A stretch of 64,000 nt of DNA from Tuctoria greenei (GCA_036927565.1 JAYESD010000008.1:117145498-117209497); one strand, 5' to 3'. Counted from the first letter of the stretch, positions 20,930 to 31,907 are shown. Translations and numbers: made by a program. The notes: generated by a model from the sequence alone, not told the origin.

Positions 20930-22640
20930 GTCCTGACGCCACGAAAAAGTGAATCGTGGCCACACATCCTAATTGCTACAATTGGGGTCCGTGGCCATTG
21001 ATACTAATGCCACGAACCAGAGTATCGTGGCAATACATCCTAATGCAACGATTGTGTTCTGTGGCGATAGATCTTGTAACGCCACGAACCAGTAATTTGT
21101 GGCAACAGATCCTAATGCAACGATTATGGTCCCGTGGCGATAGATCCTAACGCCATGAACAAGTGAATCGTGGAAAGAAATCCTAATGCAATGATTGTGT
21201 TTCATTGCATTAGTATCCTGATGCCACGAAAAAGTGATTTGTGGCCACACATCCTAATTGCTACGATTGGGGTCCGTGGCCATTGATACTAACACCATGA
21301 ACCAGAGTATCGTGGCAACACATCCTAATGCAATGATTGTGTTCCGTGCCGATAGATCCTGTAACACCACGAACCAGTAATTCGTGGCAATATTCCTAAT
21401 GCAACGATTGTGGTCTGTTGCATTAGCATCCTGATGCCACGAACCAGTGAATCGTGGCAAGACATCCTAATGCAACAATTGTGTTTCGTTGCATTAGTAT
21501 CCTGATGCCACGAAAAAGTGAATCGTGGCCACACATCCTAATTGCTACGTTTGGGGTCCGTGGCCATCGATACTAACGCCACGAACTAGAGTATTGTGTC
21601 AACACATCCTAATGCAACGATTCTGTTTCGTTGCATTACAGTCCAAATGCAACTGTTTGCTGATTCGTGGCAACAGATCCTAATGTGACGACTGTGTTCC
21701 ATGGCAATAAAGCTGTAACGCCACGAACCAGTAATTTGTGGTAACAGATCCTAATGCAATGATTGTGTTCCGTGGCAATAAAGTTGTAATGCCACGAACC
21801 AAAGTATCGTGGCAACACATCCTAATGCGACAATTCTATTTCATTGCATTACAGTCCAAATGCAACTGTTTGCTGATTCGTGGCAACAGATCCTAATGCA
21901 ACAACTGTGTTCCGTGGCAATAAAGCTGTAACGCGACGAACCAGTAATTCGTGGCAACAGATCCTAATGCAATGATTGTGTTTTGTGGCAATAAAGCTGT
22001 AACGCTACGAACCAGAGTATCATGGCAACAAATCTTAATGCAACAATTCTGTTTCGTTGCATTACGGTCCAAATGCAACTGTTTGCTGATTCGTGGCAAT
22101 AGATCCTAATGCAACGACTGTGTTCCGTGGCTATAAAGATGTAACGCCACGAACCAGTAATTCATGGCAACAGATCCTAATGCAACGATTGTGTTCCGTG
22201 GCAATAAATATGTAACGCCACGAACCAATAATTCATGGCAACAGATCCTAATGCAACGATTGTTGTCTGTGGCGATAGATCCTGTAACGCCACGAACCAG
22301 TAATTCGTGGCAACAAATCCTAATGCAACGATTGTGGTCAGTGGCGATAGACCCTGTAACGCCACGAACCAGTAATTCGTGGCAACAGATCCTAATGCAA
22401 CAACTGTGTTCCATGGCATTAGCATCCTGACGCCACGAACTAGTGATTCGTGGCAACAGATCCTAATGCAACGATTGTGGTCCGTTGCATTAGCATCCTG
22501 ACGCCACGAACTAGTGATTCATGGCAACAGATCCTAATGCAACGATTGTGTTCCGTGGGGATAGATCCTAGTGCCACGAACTAGTGAATCATGGCAAAAA
22601 GCCAAGCTTACTGCAACGATTTAGTATTCGTTGCAGTACA
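20930..22640. repeat. ~72-bp palindromic tandem array with ~286-bp higher-order period
   Basis: About 20 diverged units of the form ccacgaaccagtaattcgtgg + caacagatcctaatgcaacg + attgtg. Each has a ccacgaa/ttcgtgg inverted repeat able to form a short hairpin. A distinct variant (cacatcctaattgctacg with ggggtccgtggcc) recurs at about 20963, 21249 and 21535, a ~286-bp higher-order period in the left half. The many ORFs through it are repeat shadows. The position next to a CACTA terminus suggests subterminal repeats. Confidence 0.9.
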
Positions 22641-22662
22641 ATCGTTGCAACAGGTCGGAATC

Positions 22663-22671
22663 CTTGTAGTG
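22663..22671. other. CACTA terminal inverted repeat (one end)
   Basis: cttgtagtg is the reverse complement of CACTACAAG, the canonical grass CACTA terminus. It is preceded by ggtcggaatc and by inward-facing subterminal repeats, and followed immediately by LTR sequence of another family, consistent with an insertion boundary. The matching left end was not found. Confidence 0.6.
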
Positions 22672-22673
22672 TA

Positions 22674-22840
22674 GCTCTGGTCTTGTGATACACGTTGCGG
22701 ACCTGGGACGAACCATGTCGGGGAAGCAGGTCCGGCTACGCCTAACATGTGGGGCCTTCGGAGGTCTTCAAATCTGGTATATGGAGTTTCCTTGTGATCT
22801 TTGCAATCCCAAGGGGTATCCGATACGTAGGGTACCGACA
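22674..22840 (-). repeat. LTR fragment related to gypsy element B
   Basis: The reverse complement starts tgtcggtaccctacgtatcg and follows the first ~165 bases of the LTRs at 33843 and 56451, including ggccccac and cgtgtatca, with many substitutions. It is cut at the CACTA terminus at 22671. Confidence 0.75.
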
Positions 22841-23666
22841 AAGATACTTCAAGGTAGGCTAGTTGAACTTAAATCCGTTGGAAAGCCATAGACTCATTGA
22901 ATACAAGGGTGATGTTAATTCCACCCTTGACCTCCTTATGAATGGTAGCCATTGGAGTTGTTGTTTGAAAAAGGTCCTCATGGGTCTTAGGGAAATAATT
23001 CCCAAACATCCCATGATGACATGGATTTTCACAAATCATGTGAATATCCACGACTTGGATTATCCAAACAAATCTCCAACGACTTGGTATTCATGATACT
23101 TCAATGGGAGGTGTAGTTCCATAACTAGCATGTCCACCTTGTGAAGTGGTGTGCATGACCAGTTATGGGAACTCGAGCATTCTTCAATCCACCCCTTGAG
23201 TGGAGACCTTCTTCTCATCCATGATGAATAAGAATAGGGCTCCTTCAACTCCAGCATGAATGTGGTCATGGATTGGTGGAGCCAACCCATGACACGAGTG
23301 TTGGATGAAGAGCCAGCTATCCACCCCATGGTGGAGCAAACCAATAAGAACTTCTTGGAGCCTTCCCCAAGCTTGGGTATGGATGACTTTGGCTCCTACG
23401 GAAAGCTGAAATTCTTCCGCAATAGGCAATGGTGTTACCTAGCGGACATTTGTTAAGGTACGCCTTGAATCATCTTGCAGTTGAGCGCTTGCGTCCTCGT
23501 TGGCCATCCCATACAATGGGTTGGCCAACACTACCCTATTTCCACATAAAGGAGAAAGTAAACAAGGGTAATCCTGCCTAATAACTATTAGTACCTATAG
23601 CTTAATCACAAGTGATAGCTATCCTTCACTTCCTTTGCCTTCCCCGGCAACGGCGCCAGAAATGCT
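22841..23666 (-). mobile_element. Gypsy element F, 5' internal fragment
   Basis: On the minus strand, immediately inside the LTR, agcatttctggcgccgttgc (23645-23664) fits the primer-site region of a common grass gypsy group. A leader follows, then a possible gag start (MANEDASAQLQDDSRRT, about 23509-23460). The rest, with ORFs to about 23060, is out of frame or decayed. No catalytic domain is present. Confidence 0.55.
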
Positions 23667-25274
23667 TGTTGACGGCTTCTAAGATATACTAACAAATCAT
23701 CCCCGGCAACGGCGCCAGAAATGCTTGTTGGTATTTCTTAACACCACAGATCATCTCCAGTAAAGAGATGAGATCCGCAAGCGCACGGAAGATACTGTTG
23801 TAGTATTTCACCCATGAGTATTCCCAAGGGTATCATATTCATCCCAAAAGAAGGCAACGTAGTAAAGTATATACTACTCTTGTGGTCAAGCTATGGGATA
23901 CTAATCCATTATTCGGACAGGGGTAAGTTGATAATAGGGGTAGTGTGACACACACCTAGGCAATCTATTATAAACGGTAAAATGGGTCCTAGAGGGAGAT
24001 TTTATTGAGAGTTAGAGAGTTGCTCCTACAATGCTCCTAATACATATACATAGCCTAAGGTAGATACTAATGGTCATGTCAATGATGAATTCCTATGCAA
24101 TGCTATTGAACACATCGGGCACGGGCTTACCGCTAGCAATACTAGGGCGACTCCCGCCAAGAGCCTGTGGCATAGCCGAACGTGGAGGATTACAAAGGAC
24201 AGATAGTGTTGTAACCACCTACTGCCTACCTCTTCAATCCGTTGGTCTACGAGACATCCAATGCTACTTAAATACCCTAGCACCATGCTATCATACTAAG
24301 CAAATACCTTAGGAGCCATGGCACAAGCCATCCTAAGGCAATGACTAACCTAAAGATCGTTGAACCAATGTTGAAGCATAGCATAAGTCATTCATATTAA
24401 CATAATCATATCATAACTACATAGACTATAGTGGGGGTCTATAGTGTTTATGACCATAAGATGTGTGATCATGAGAGTGAAATCATAAAGACTATACCTT
24501 CCACATACATGGACTCCACGATCAAACAAGAAGCGCTTTGTCCAATTATACGTATAAAAGAAGACTAAAGATAATATCTTTATTGAGCACAAAGTCACAA
24601 ATACTTGAAAGAATACATAAGTCATACCTTTCCCAATGTGGTATTGGGAAGAGAGACTCCTTCTACTCCTTTCCCAATTTGGACTTGGGACTAGAGGCCC
24701 TCCTCTCTACATCCTAACTCCTCTAAGGACTATGGAAGATAGTGTATACAATAGAATGATGCCCAAGTGGTGTGTGTTGAAGTGAGGGGTAGGGGGTCCT
24801 ATTTATACTAGTGTTGAGGTCGGTTCCCGCCACCAAAAGCGCGCGAATCAGTCACCATTAAATCCAAGGAGCCAGGAGGAGCCAACACGTGGAGGCTGAC
24901 CGAGTTTCGTGCAAAGACCAGGTCGGCCGACCTGGTCATTGCACCGTTTCTTGTGTGCTTTCTCGAGGTGGCTGATAGGTTGGTCCCATTGATGTATATG
25001 GGTGATACACCATTGGATCTCCTTGGATACTTCTTTTTTGGGCCATTTGATCCATGGGATGCCACATGTCGTCGCCCGATTGGCTGGGATGATATTTTAT
25101 AGGATTGGTCCCTCTACATTTCCTCATTTCCTGCATAAAATGTTGTATACACATATTTCTCCAAGTCCAAGTGGAATTGGGTTAGATAGAAAGGTGATGT
25201 GTGCAAGAAATGACAAATCCTTCACATAATTGAGTTAAATTGACGGATGAAATTGGTATATAATAGCCGTCAAC
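23667..25274 (-). repeat. Gypsy element F LTR (1.6 kb)
   Basis: Bounded by tgttgacggct and agccgtcaaca, an 11-bp inverted terminus beginning TG and ending CA. Internal segments (around the gtgtgtgtcacacta block and the caatgg...aatactc phrase) match the plus-strand LTR fragment at 26481-26992 in reverse complement. A second copy of the ggcgccagaaatgcttgttg primer-like motif lies inside the LTR at about 23712-23731. No gene is evident. Confidence 0.7.
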
Positions 25275-25379
25275 ACTCGGGCCGGGCCGGCCCGGAACAG
25301 CCCATTGGCCATCTATAGCCACGACAGAACCTAAGTGCCCCGACAGCCAGCCGCCCCCGACGCCGCCCTCGACATAAAC

Positions 25380-25660
25380 CAATTAAGCATAATCTACACT
25401 ACACTAAGTAAGCATAATCTACACTAAGCAAATTAAGCACAATTAAGCAACTTAACCACTTAAGCATAATTAAATAAACATAATCTAAAGTAAGCAAATT
25501 AACTAATTAAGAAAAATTAAATAAACAATTAAGCAATTTAAGCATAATATAGACAATTCAATTCAATTCAATTTCAAAATTGAACAATTCAATTCAATTC
25601 AAATCAAATCAATTCAAATCAAATTTAAACAATGCAATTCAATTAAATTCAAATTTCAAT
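25380..25660. repeat. A/T-rich low-complexity tract
   Basis: Repeats of aattaagca/cataatctac and then aattcaattcaaatc; no gene. Confidence 0.8.
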
Positions 25661-25663
25661 AGA

Positions 25664-26085
25664 GGGGAGGGGGGTCTGTGGAGGGGGGGTGGGGTGGGGG
25701 GGGGGTCTGTGGAGAGGGAGGGGGTGGGGGGGTCTTTGGAGGGGAGGGGGGTGGGGGGGTCTGTGGATGGGAGGGGGGTGGGGGGTCTGTGGAGGGGAGG
25801 GGGTCGGGAAGGGGAGGGGGAGGTGGGGTGGCCGTCGGCCAGGGAGGGTAGGGGGAGGGGGGCCAGAGAGGGGAGGTGGAGGAGGAGGGGGGTCGGGGAG
25901 AGGAGGGGGAGGGGGGGCGCTCGGCCGTGGAGGGGAGGGGGAGGGGAGGTGGAGGGGGAGGGGGAGGGGGAGGGAGGGTCGGACGGCGGCGGTCAGGGAG
26001 GGAGGGCGGGGCGGTGCTAGGGGGGCAGGGGTCCGGGCTGGCGGTCGGGGAGGGGAGGGGAGGGGAGGCGAGGGTAGGGGAGGAT
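25664..26085. repeat. G-rich tract (ggggagggg-type), possible G-quadruplex region
   Basis: About 420 bases with a very strong purine/G bias on the plus strand, mostly runs of three to nine G separated by one or two bases. The Gly-rich and Pro-rich ORFs on the two strands are consequences of composition, not genes. Confidence 0.9.
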
Positions 26086-26480
26086 ACCTGGTGGCGGCGG
26101 CATCAGACGGCAGCGGCACGGCGGAGAGCGGCAGCGTCGGGCGCGGCGGCGTCGGGCACGGCGGGTAAGGAAGAAAAGAGAAGGCGCGCGCGCGGGGTAG
26201 GTTAAAATACGTAACTGATGTCGGCTAAATAATAAACTTACGTCATCCTATATAACTTACGTCGGCCATCCTCCCAGCCGACGTAAGTTAAGGCTTATTT
26301 ACGTCGGCCATCTTATTAACGTCGGCTTGTTGTCCAGGCCGACGTAAGTGTACATTTACTGTTGTCGGTCTACTTACTTGCGTCGGTTTTATCGAGCTGA
26401 CGTAAGTTACTTTATTTATGTCGGCCATCCGAAGTAAATTAAGTGGGCCAATGTAAGTGTCAGCGTTTCATGTAGTGTAA

Positions 26481-26992
26481 GCCTGTGCCCGATGTATTGA
26501 ACCACATAGCATAAGTATTCTTAATTGATCTAGCTTATGAATAATTAGTTTAGGCTATGTATATGTACAATAGAGCATAGTAGGAGTACCTCCATAACTC
26601 TGAACCTTAACTAACCTCTAGGATCCTCTTACCCCACCCTTAGACTGGAAAGCTTTTGTGTGTGTCACACTACCTCCACTATTATTTTATTCATCCTTAC
26701 TAGATTCTTACCTAGACCTTTCTACCTGTCCACACGATGATTGTTATATCTCTACCCCGCCTTCCTTTGGGATCAAATAAATGACACCATTGGGAATACT
26801 CTTAAGGGGAAATGCTACAATGATACCTCCGTGCACTTGCGGAATTCACTCTGTGATCCAATAGAACCATTAACAAGCATTTCTGACACATCGTTTGGAG
26901 ATGTTTAGTTAATGGTGCATAAGAAATACCAACAAGCATTTCTGGCGCCGTTGCGGGGGATGACCTGTTAGTATATCTTAGGAGCCGTCAAC
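26481..26992 (+). repeat. Gypsy element E 5' LTR, right part
   Basis: Homologous to the reverse complement of the 23667-25274 LTR (cccgatgt, taggctatgtatatgta, gtgtgtgtcacactac). It ends taggagccgtcaaca at 26992. The left part is missing, replaced by the CACTA-like fragment. Confidence 0.65.
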
Positions 26993-27014
26993 AGGAACAA
27001 ATTGTGAAAACACC

Positions 27015-27888
27015 TACCACCATCTACAAGAGTTTGAACAATCGTGTTCATGCCTTCTAATCAAGGGTTTGACACAAGAAACTCTCAAATGGAAGTTGTT
27101 TCCTTTTTCCCTTAAGGAAAAAGCTAAAACAATGGTACGACCACAACATTGGGAAAACAAAAGGAAATCGGAATGAATTATCAGACAGATTCCGTCTTGC
27201 TTTCTTTCCAATTGCCTGAATTGTTTCCTTGCAGAAGGAAGTACTATGCTTCTAGCAGATGGAAAAGGAATCCAGAGGTGCAGCTTGGTATAGATTTTCT
27301 CTTTTGAGAAATTCCGACCCAGATTTGTCTATCCTTGATCCGTTGCTTTTGCAACACTTCTATATGGGATTGAACAAAGAGTCTGCCCTACATCTTGAAA
27401 TTACGGCCGGAGGATCTTTCCTCCATAAGACACTGGAAGAAGGCAAGGATCTTCTAGACCGAATTCTAGAAAATTCTTCCTTTATTATGGGTCTTAATGA
27501 ACCACCTCAAGAGGAAGTAGTGTCAAGAACCGATAATAAATCCATGAACAAGGAAGAACCTATCTCTTGCTTATCCCAAACCTTGTCGGAGAAATCCACT
27601 CCCGAACTAGAAACCACGAAGGAAGAAGAAATTCAACCTTCAATGTTTCCCTTCTACTTCAAGGAAGAAATATTTGAAGATTTTGGAAATACCTCGAAGT
27701 ACTGTTGCCATAAGAAACCATCATCGCCCCTAACTCCACCTGACCCACCTGATGGAGTGTTTGTCCAACAGATGGTCAAGGGGTTAACCTCTATTCTAAA
27801 CAGGGAATGGATTGAGGAAGTTGAGCAGTCACCAAACGGTCAAGGAGTTAACCTCTATTCTAAACAGAGAATGGCCTGCGGAAGTTGA
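27015..27888 (+). pseudogene. Gypsy E gag (Retrotrans_gag)
   Basis: Shifted frames read EFEQSCSCLLIKGLTQETLKW-like text (27027-27090), then KLFPFSLKEKAK and RFRLAFFP. From 27259 an open frame reads WYRFSLLRN, LLLQHFYMGLNKESALHLEI and AGGSFLHKTLEEG, matching the capsid region of a widespread grass gypsy group. The C-terminal part is acidic with a near-exact duplication of a ~50-base block (around 27775-27830 and 27835-27885). Several frame changes before 27259 make it a pseudogene. Confidence 0.75.
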
Positions 27889-27957
27889 GCAGTCACCCAA
27901 AATCCTTCGTCTGACCTCACCTTTGGAAACTATTTATGCTTTGTTAGAGGGAGAACA

Positions 27958-28437
27958 ATGAAGGTCCTATACAGCCCCAATCTTGGAGCAAACCTCATTT
28001 CTGATTCTTGTGCTCTCACCATTCTGGGCAATGTGCCATTGGCACCAACATGTAAATCCTTTCGATATTCTTTCGGAAACATCCTTGAAGGATGCGGGGT
28101 TTTGCAACAGGTGTCTGTAAGACACAAAGATATTGAGGCTATCCTAGACATCCATGTGTTCGGAATTAAATATTTTTATATTATGATTGGGATTCCTATT
28201 GAGAAATTTCTCATGGAAATTCCCTTGGAAGGAAACCTCAATGTAAAATTTGGACGGAGAAAGTTCTCTATTCCTATTCTGCGTTCCAAGAACACATTCG
28301 CAGAATCTCCCATCCAAGATGAGCAAATAGAGGAGGTTAAGACTCTTCAATTCTTAGCAGCCCCGAAAATTGAAGGAGAAGAAGATTTCATCCAAGAGGA
28401 GGATGAATTTAGGGAGGCAATTGAATTGCCAAAATAA
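27958..28437 (+). pseudogene. Gypsy E protease-region ORF
   Basis: The 159-residue frame begins MKVLYSPNLGANLISDS, with ILGNVPLAPT and DIHVFGIKYFYIMIGIPIEK, resembling the degenerate aspartic-protease-like segment between gag and reverse transcriptase in this gypsy group. No clear D(S/T)G catalytic triplet is seen. It is separated by stops from gag upstream and from reverse transcriptase downstream. Confidence 0.5.
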
Positions 28438-28579
28438 GAGTTCTTTTCAAAACCTCCCGTTGAGCTAAAAATGCTACCTCCAGACCTACATTTTTGGCTA
28501 TTCACTAAAGTATCTCAAGGGGATTAGTCCAGCATTATGCACCCATTGCATTACTATTGACCCCGAGAGTGTCCCCTCA

Positions 28580-28877
28580 AGAGAACCTCAAAGGCGATTA
28601 AATAATGCGATGCAGGAAGTTGTCAAGAAGGAAGTCTTGAAACTTCTGCATGTCAGGATTATCTACCCTGTTCCTCATAGTGAATGCGTCAGCCCAGTTC
28701 AAGTAGTGCCTAAGAAGGGAGGTATGATGGTCATTCAAAATGAGAAGAATGAATTATTCCTCAACGAACCATCACGGGTCGCAGGATGTGTATTGATTAC
28801 CCGAAACTTGACAAGGCTACACGGAAGGATCATTTTCCACTGCCCTTCATCGATGAAATGTTAGAGCGGTTAGCAAA
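28580..28877 (+). pseudogene. Gypsy E reverse transcriptase, N-terminal fragment
   Basis: AMQEVVKKEVLKLL, then SPVQVVPKKGGMMVIQNEKN, and in shifted frame DYPKLDKATRKDHFPLPFID and EMLERLAN, the start of a gypsy reverse-transcriptase domain. It is truncated before the YxDD box by the copia A LTR at 28878. Confidence 0.75.
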
Positions 28878-30369
28878 TGAAAGTGCATCTAGGCATTCCC
28901 TTGTGGGTTTTGGATAATTGATGACAAATAAATAAGATCCTAATGAATTCGTTGAGATGAATGCGGGTTAACTAAGAGTAAATAGTTGGCGCACTCAAAA
29001 AGGTGAAAAATGAAGTGCAAGGAAAAGGCCCAATTGATGGATAAAGCGCAAAGTAGACTTAATTGTATAGTATGTGTGTGAGAGACACATCCCAAGAGCT
29101 CAAGTCTTTGTGTAGGGGTAAGGGCTTAAAATTAACCTCAATAATTCACTGAGCACCGGACTAGTCCGTTCACATCCGGACTAGTCCATTCAACTTTCTA
29201 GAGCATCACTTCATAGTGCACCGGACTAGTCCTTTCATACACTGGACGAGTCTATTAAACTTTCTGATGCTCCATAACACTACGCACTGGACAAGTTAGT
29301 TCATGGATCAAACTTGCCAAAAAACTCTCTGATGTTTCATAACAATATGCACCGGACAAGTCCGTTCATGGACTGGACTAGTACGAGAAACATTCTAATG
29401 TTCCAATACACAGGGCACCGGACATGTTCAAACACCTACTGGACTAGTTCGGTATACCTAACACAAATTAGGGTTTTTTTTGTGTGCTGCACATTCCACG
29501 TGAATTTTACATAGCACACCGGACAAGTCCGGTCCCCAGAGCGGACTAGTCCGGCCATTGGGATCCCTAAGAGTAATTATTTTGGAAACACTATAAATAG
29601 GAGATCCACGACCCTACAAGCACAATTCTCGCATTCTACTGTCAAGAACTGAAACCCTAGCACCACCACTTGTCCCGAGAGCACAAAACACATCTCCCCA
29701 CACATCTATGGTCCTCAAAAGTGAAAATCTTTGAGTGTTCAGATTTGGGATTGGGAGATCAATGTCTACACATCACTGAGCTCTTGGGGTTTCATCTCTT
29801 TACACTCTTGCATTACTTGTAATATTTTCAAGTGTATTAGATCATCCTTTTCGGCTGTAATCTTTTGTGGGAGCCCTCAATGTGTGAGGTTGCCCCACCA
29901 ACTCAGTGATTACCCGTGATAGTGGAATCAAGTCGGCCTTGTGTGGTGACTTGACGAGGGAAAAGGGTTTGAAGAGACCCGACTTTGTGTGGGCTTCCTC
30001 AACGAGGAGTAGATCTCTTCGGTGAGATCGAACCTCGATAAAAATACGTGTCTCACGTGATTTACTCTTTAACTTTTGCAAGTTTCATCATCTAGGGCAT
30101 TAGAATTGATCTACCAAGTAATTTGTGTTCCACATGCAATTTGCAATACTAATTGTTCAATCAAGTTTGTTTAAATAGTTGGTTAAATTCCGCTGATATA
30201 AGACATACAGATTCTGCTATAACACTTGATCAGTTCATACCACACGAGCACACCAGACTTGTCCGCAGTCACACCGGACAAGTCCGGTCCACCAGGAATT
30301 TAATGATTTTATTAAGTGTGCAGGAAAACTTTCAAAGCCAATTAACCCCCCCCCCCCCCCCAGGACACA
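28878..30369 (+). repeat. Copia element A 5' LTR
   Basis: Runs from tgaaag to ggacaca, about 1.49 kb. Between 29150 and 29560 there are repeated 12-bp palindromes of the cggactagtccg/cggacaagtccg type. ctataaatagg (29591-29601) is a good TATA box. A run of about 16 C lies near 30347-30361. No gene. Confidence 0.8.
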
Positions 30370-30374
30370 TTCAA

Positions 30375-30388
30375 TTGGTACCAGAGCT
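30375..30388 (+). promoter_or_regulatory. Primer-binding site of element A
   Basis: ttggtaccagagct matches, with one change, the tggtatcagagc complement of plant initiator tRNA-Met used by copia elements. It lies five bases inside the LTR. Confidence 0.75.
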
Positions 30389-30426
30389 GGTTCTCAATTT
30401 ACGAGACTCACCGCTCGGAGAGATCT

Positions 30427-31781
30427 ATGGCCTCGGACCAGAACAACGAGATCCCGAAGGTGCCCAACACCAAAGATGAACAAGACACCAAGGCATTTGA
30501 TGTACTCAGGGAAAACAAACACGATGATGAAGAAGTGTGTCAACTGAAGGTGCTTCTAAGGAAGAAACTCCTAAGCAAAAAGGGCAAGGAAGAAGATGAG
30601 AAGTCGACGGGGAGTGGTCATCATGACTTCTCCCGATATCCTTATAATTACGATCATCTTAATTCTAACAATCACTATCTTTCTATTCCCATGGGGAGAC
30701 CTCCTCATTTTGATGGAAATGATTATACCATGTGGAAGTATAATATGAAAATGCATCTTATCTCTTTAAACCGTAGTCTTTGGCATGTTGTGTGTACAGG
30801 TGTAAATATCTTGGATACTGACGACGAACTCACTCCAGAGCAAGAGCAAGAAATTCACCGCAATGCACAAGCCATTGCAGTAATTACTTCATCCATGAGC
30901 CGAGAAGAGTTCACAAAGATTGATGGACTTGAGAGTGCCAAGGAAATATGGGATACACTCAAGACTGCACATGAAGAAAATCACTTAGTTCGCGAAGCAA
31001 AAATTGAAATGCTTGAAGGAGAATTGGGGAGGTTTGCCATTGAGGAGGGAAAATCACCTCAAGAGATGTACAACCGAATGAAGGTGCTTATCAACAAGAT
31101 TCGTTCCTATAGAAGCATGAAGTGGACCAATCATTAAGTCATCAAGAGGGTGATAAGGGCCTTCATGCCCCGAAATGTCACTTAATGCTTGATGATCCGA
31201 GAAAGTTTGGGGTTCCGTAAAATGACTCTGGATGAACTATTGGGCAAAATCATCAACCACGAGATGATGGAAAATGAAGCAAAATATGTGAAGGATCCTG
31301 CCGAGCTGACTTCATCAAAAATAAAGGGGTAGCCCTCAAGGTGACTAGCAAATCAAAAGAAAAGAAAGTCCATAAGGTGCAAGACGATGAAGACACTAAT
31401 GATGTGAGCACGGATATAGATGATGAAGAAATGATCCTCTACTTGAAAAGATTAAAGCGCATGATGGGAAGAAGAAAAGGCAACAATTCCAGTAAAGACA
31501 AGAATAAAGAAAAAGACAAATCCAGATCTAGACGCTCATGCTACAACAATGGTGAATATGGGCACTTCATAGTTGATTGTCCACATGAAGAAAATAAGAG
31601 GAAGAAAGAAGTGAAGCCTCAAGAGAAGAAAACCTTCAACAAAAGAAGGCAAGCTCATCAAGCACACATCGGCAAGGAGTGGGACTCAAATGACGAGTCC
31701 TCCTCGGATGATGAAGATGAGATGGCAACAATTGCCATCAAGAAGCCCTCCATGAAGTCCACTCTCTTTCCAAACATGTGA
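30427..31781 (+). pseudogene. Element A gag with zinc knuckle, broken
   Basis: ATG 30427 opens a copia Gag: GRPPHFDGNDYTMWKYNMKM, then SAKEIWDTLKTAHE and KIEMLEGELGRF (UBN2/DUF4219 type). TAA at 31135-31137 and another near 31182 break it; a frame change near 31310 leads to the last part. The zinc knuckle near 31540-31580 reads CYNNGEYGHFIVDC, so the second Cys of CCHC is Asn. Capsid formation was its role; it is now not functional. Confidence 0.8.
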
Positions 31782-31907
31782 CGATGGAAAGAGCCCAACC
31801 ACACTTTCTTTATGACCAAGGAAGGTAAGAAAAACGTTAAATTTGGACCTTAATATTTACAATTCCTGAGTGATGATGATTTCAATAGCGGTGATGAAAA
31901 TAAACAC

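Larger units (their letters stand above)
25275..26477. mobile_element. CACTA-like terminal fragment with low-complexity interior
   Basis: The right end, catgtagtg (26469-26477), is the reverse complement of CACTACATG. Inside it (26215-26460) lie about ten direct and inverted acttacgtcggc-type motifs, as in CACTA subterminal regions. Further in are a G-rich block and an A/T-rich block. The right edge abuts LTR sequence of gypsy E. No left terminus is found, so it is a deleted or truncated copy. Confidence 0.5.
26993..28877 (+). mobile_element. Gypsy element E internal region, interrupted by copia element A
   Basis: Gag, a protease-region ORF and the start of reverse transcriptase occur in the usual gypsy order on the plus strand. 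The reverse-transcriptase region stops at 28877, exactly where the copia LTR begins. The five bases gcaaa (28873-28877) would be the target duplication; the other side is outside the window. Confidence 0.75.

Noticed and set aside
21254..22456. Several His/Cys/Trp-rich ORFs that look like small repeat proteins
   Set aside because: Repeat shadows of the 72-bp array on either strand.
20930..22640. Array of short palindromic repeats resembling a CRISPR
   Set aside because: Units are diverged and spacers are themselves repeats, not unique sequences; no cas genes; the context is a plant genome and a CACTA terminus.
25580..26205. Long Gly/Arg-rich and Pro-rich ORFs on both strands
   Set aside because: Direct consequence of G-run composition; no domain and no codon structure.
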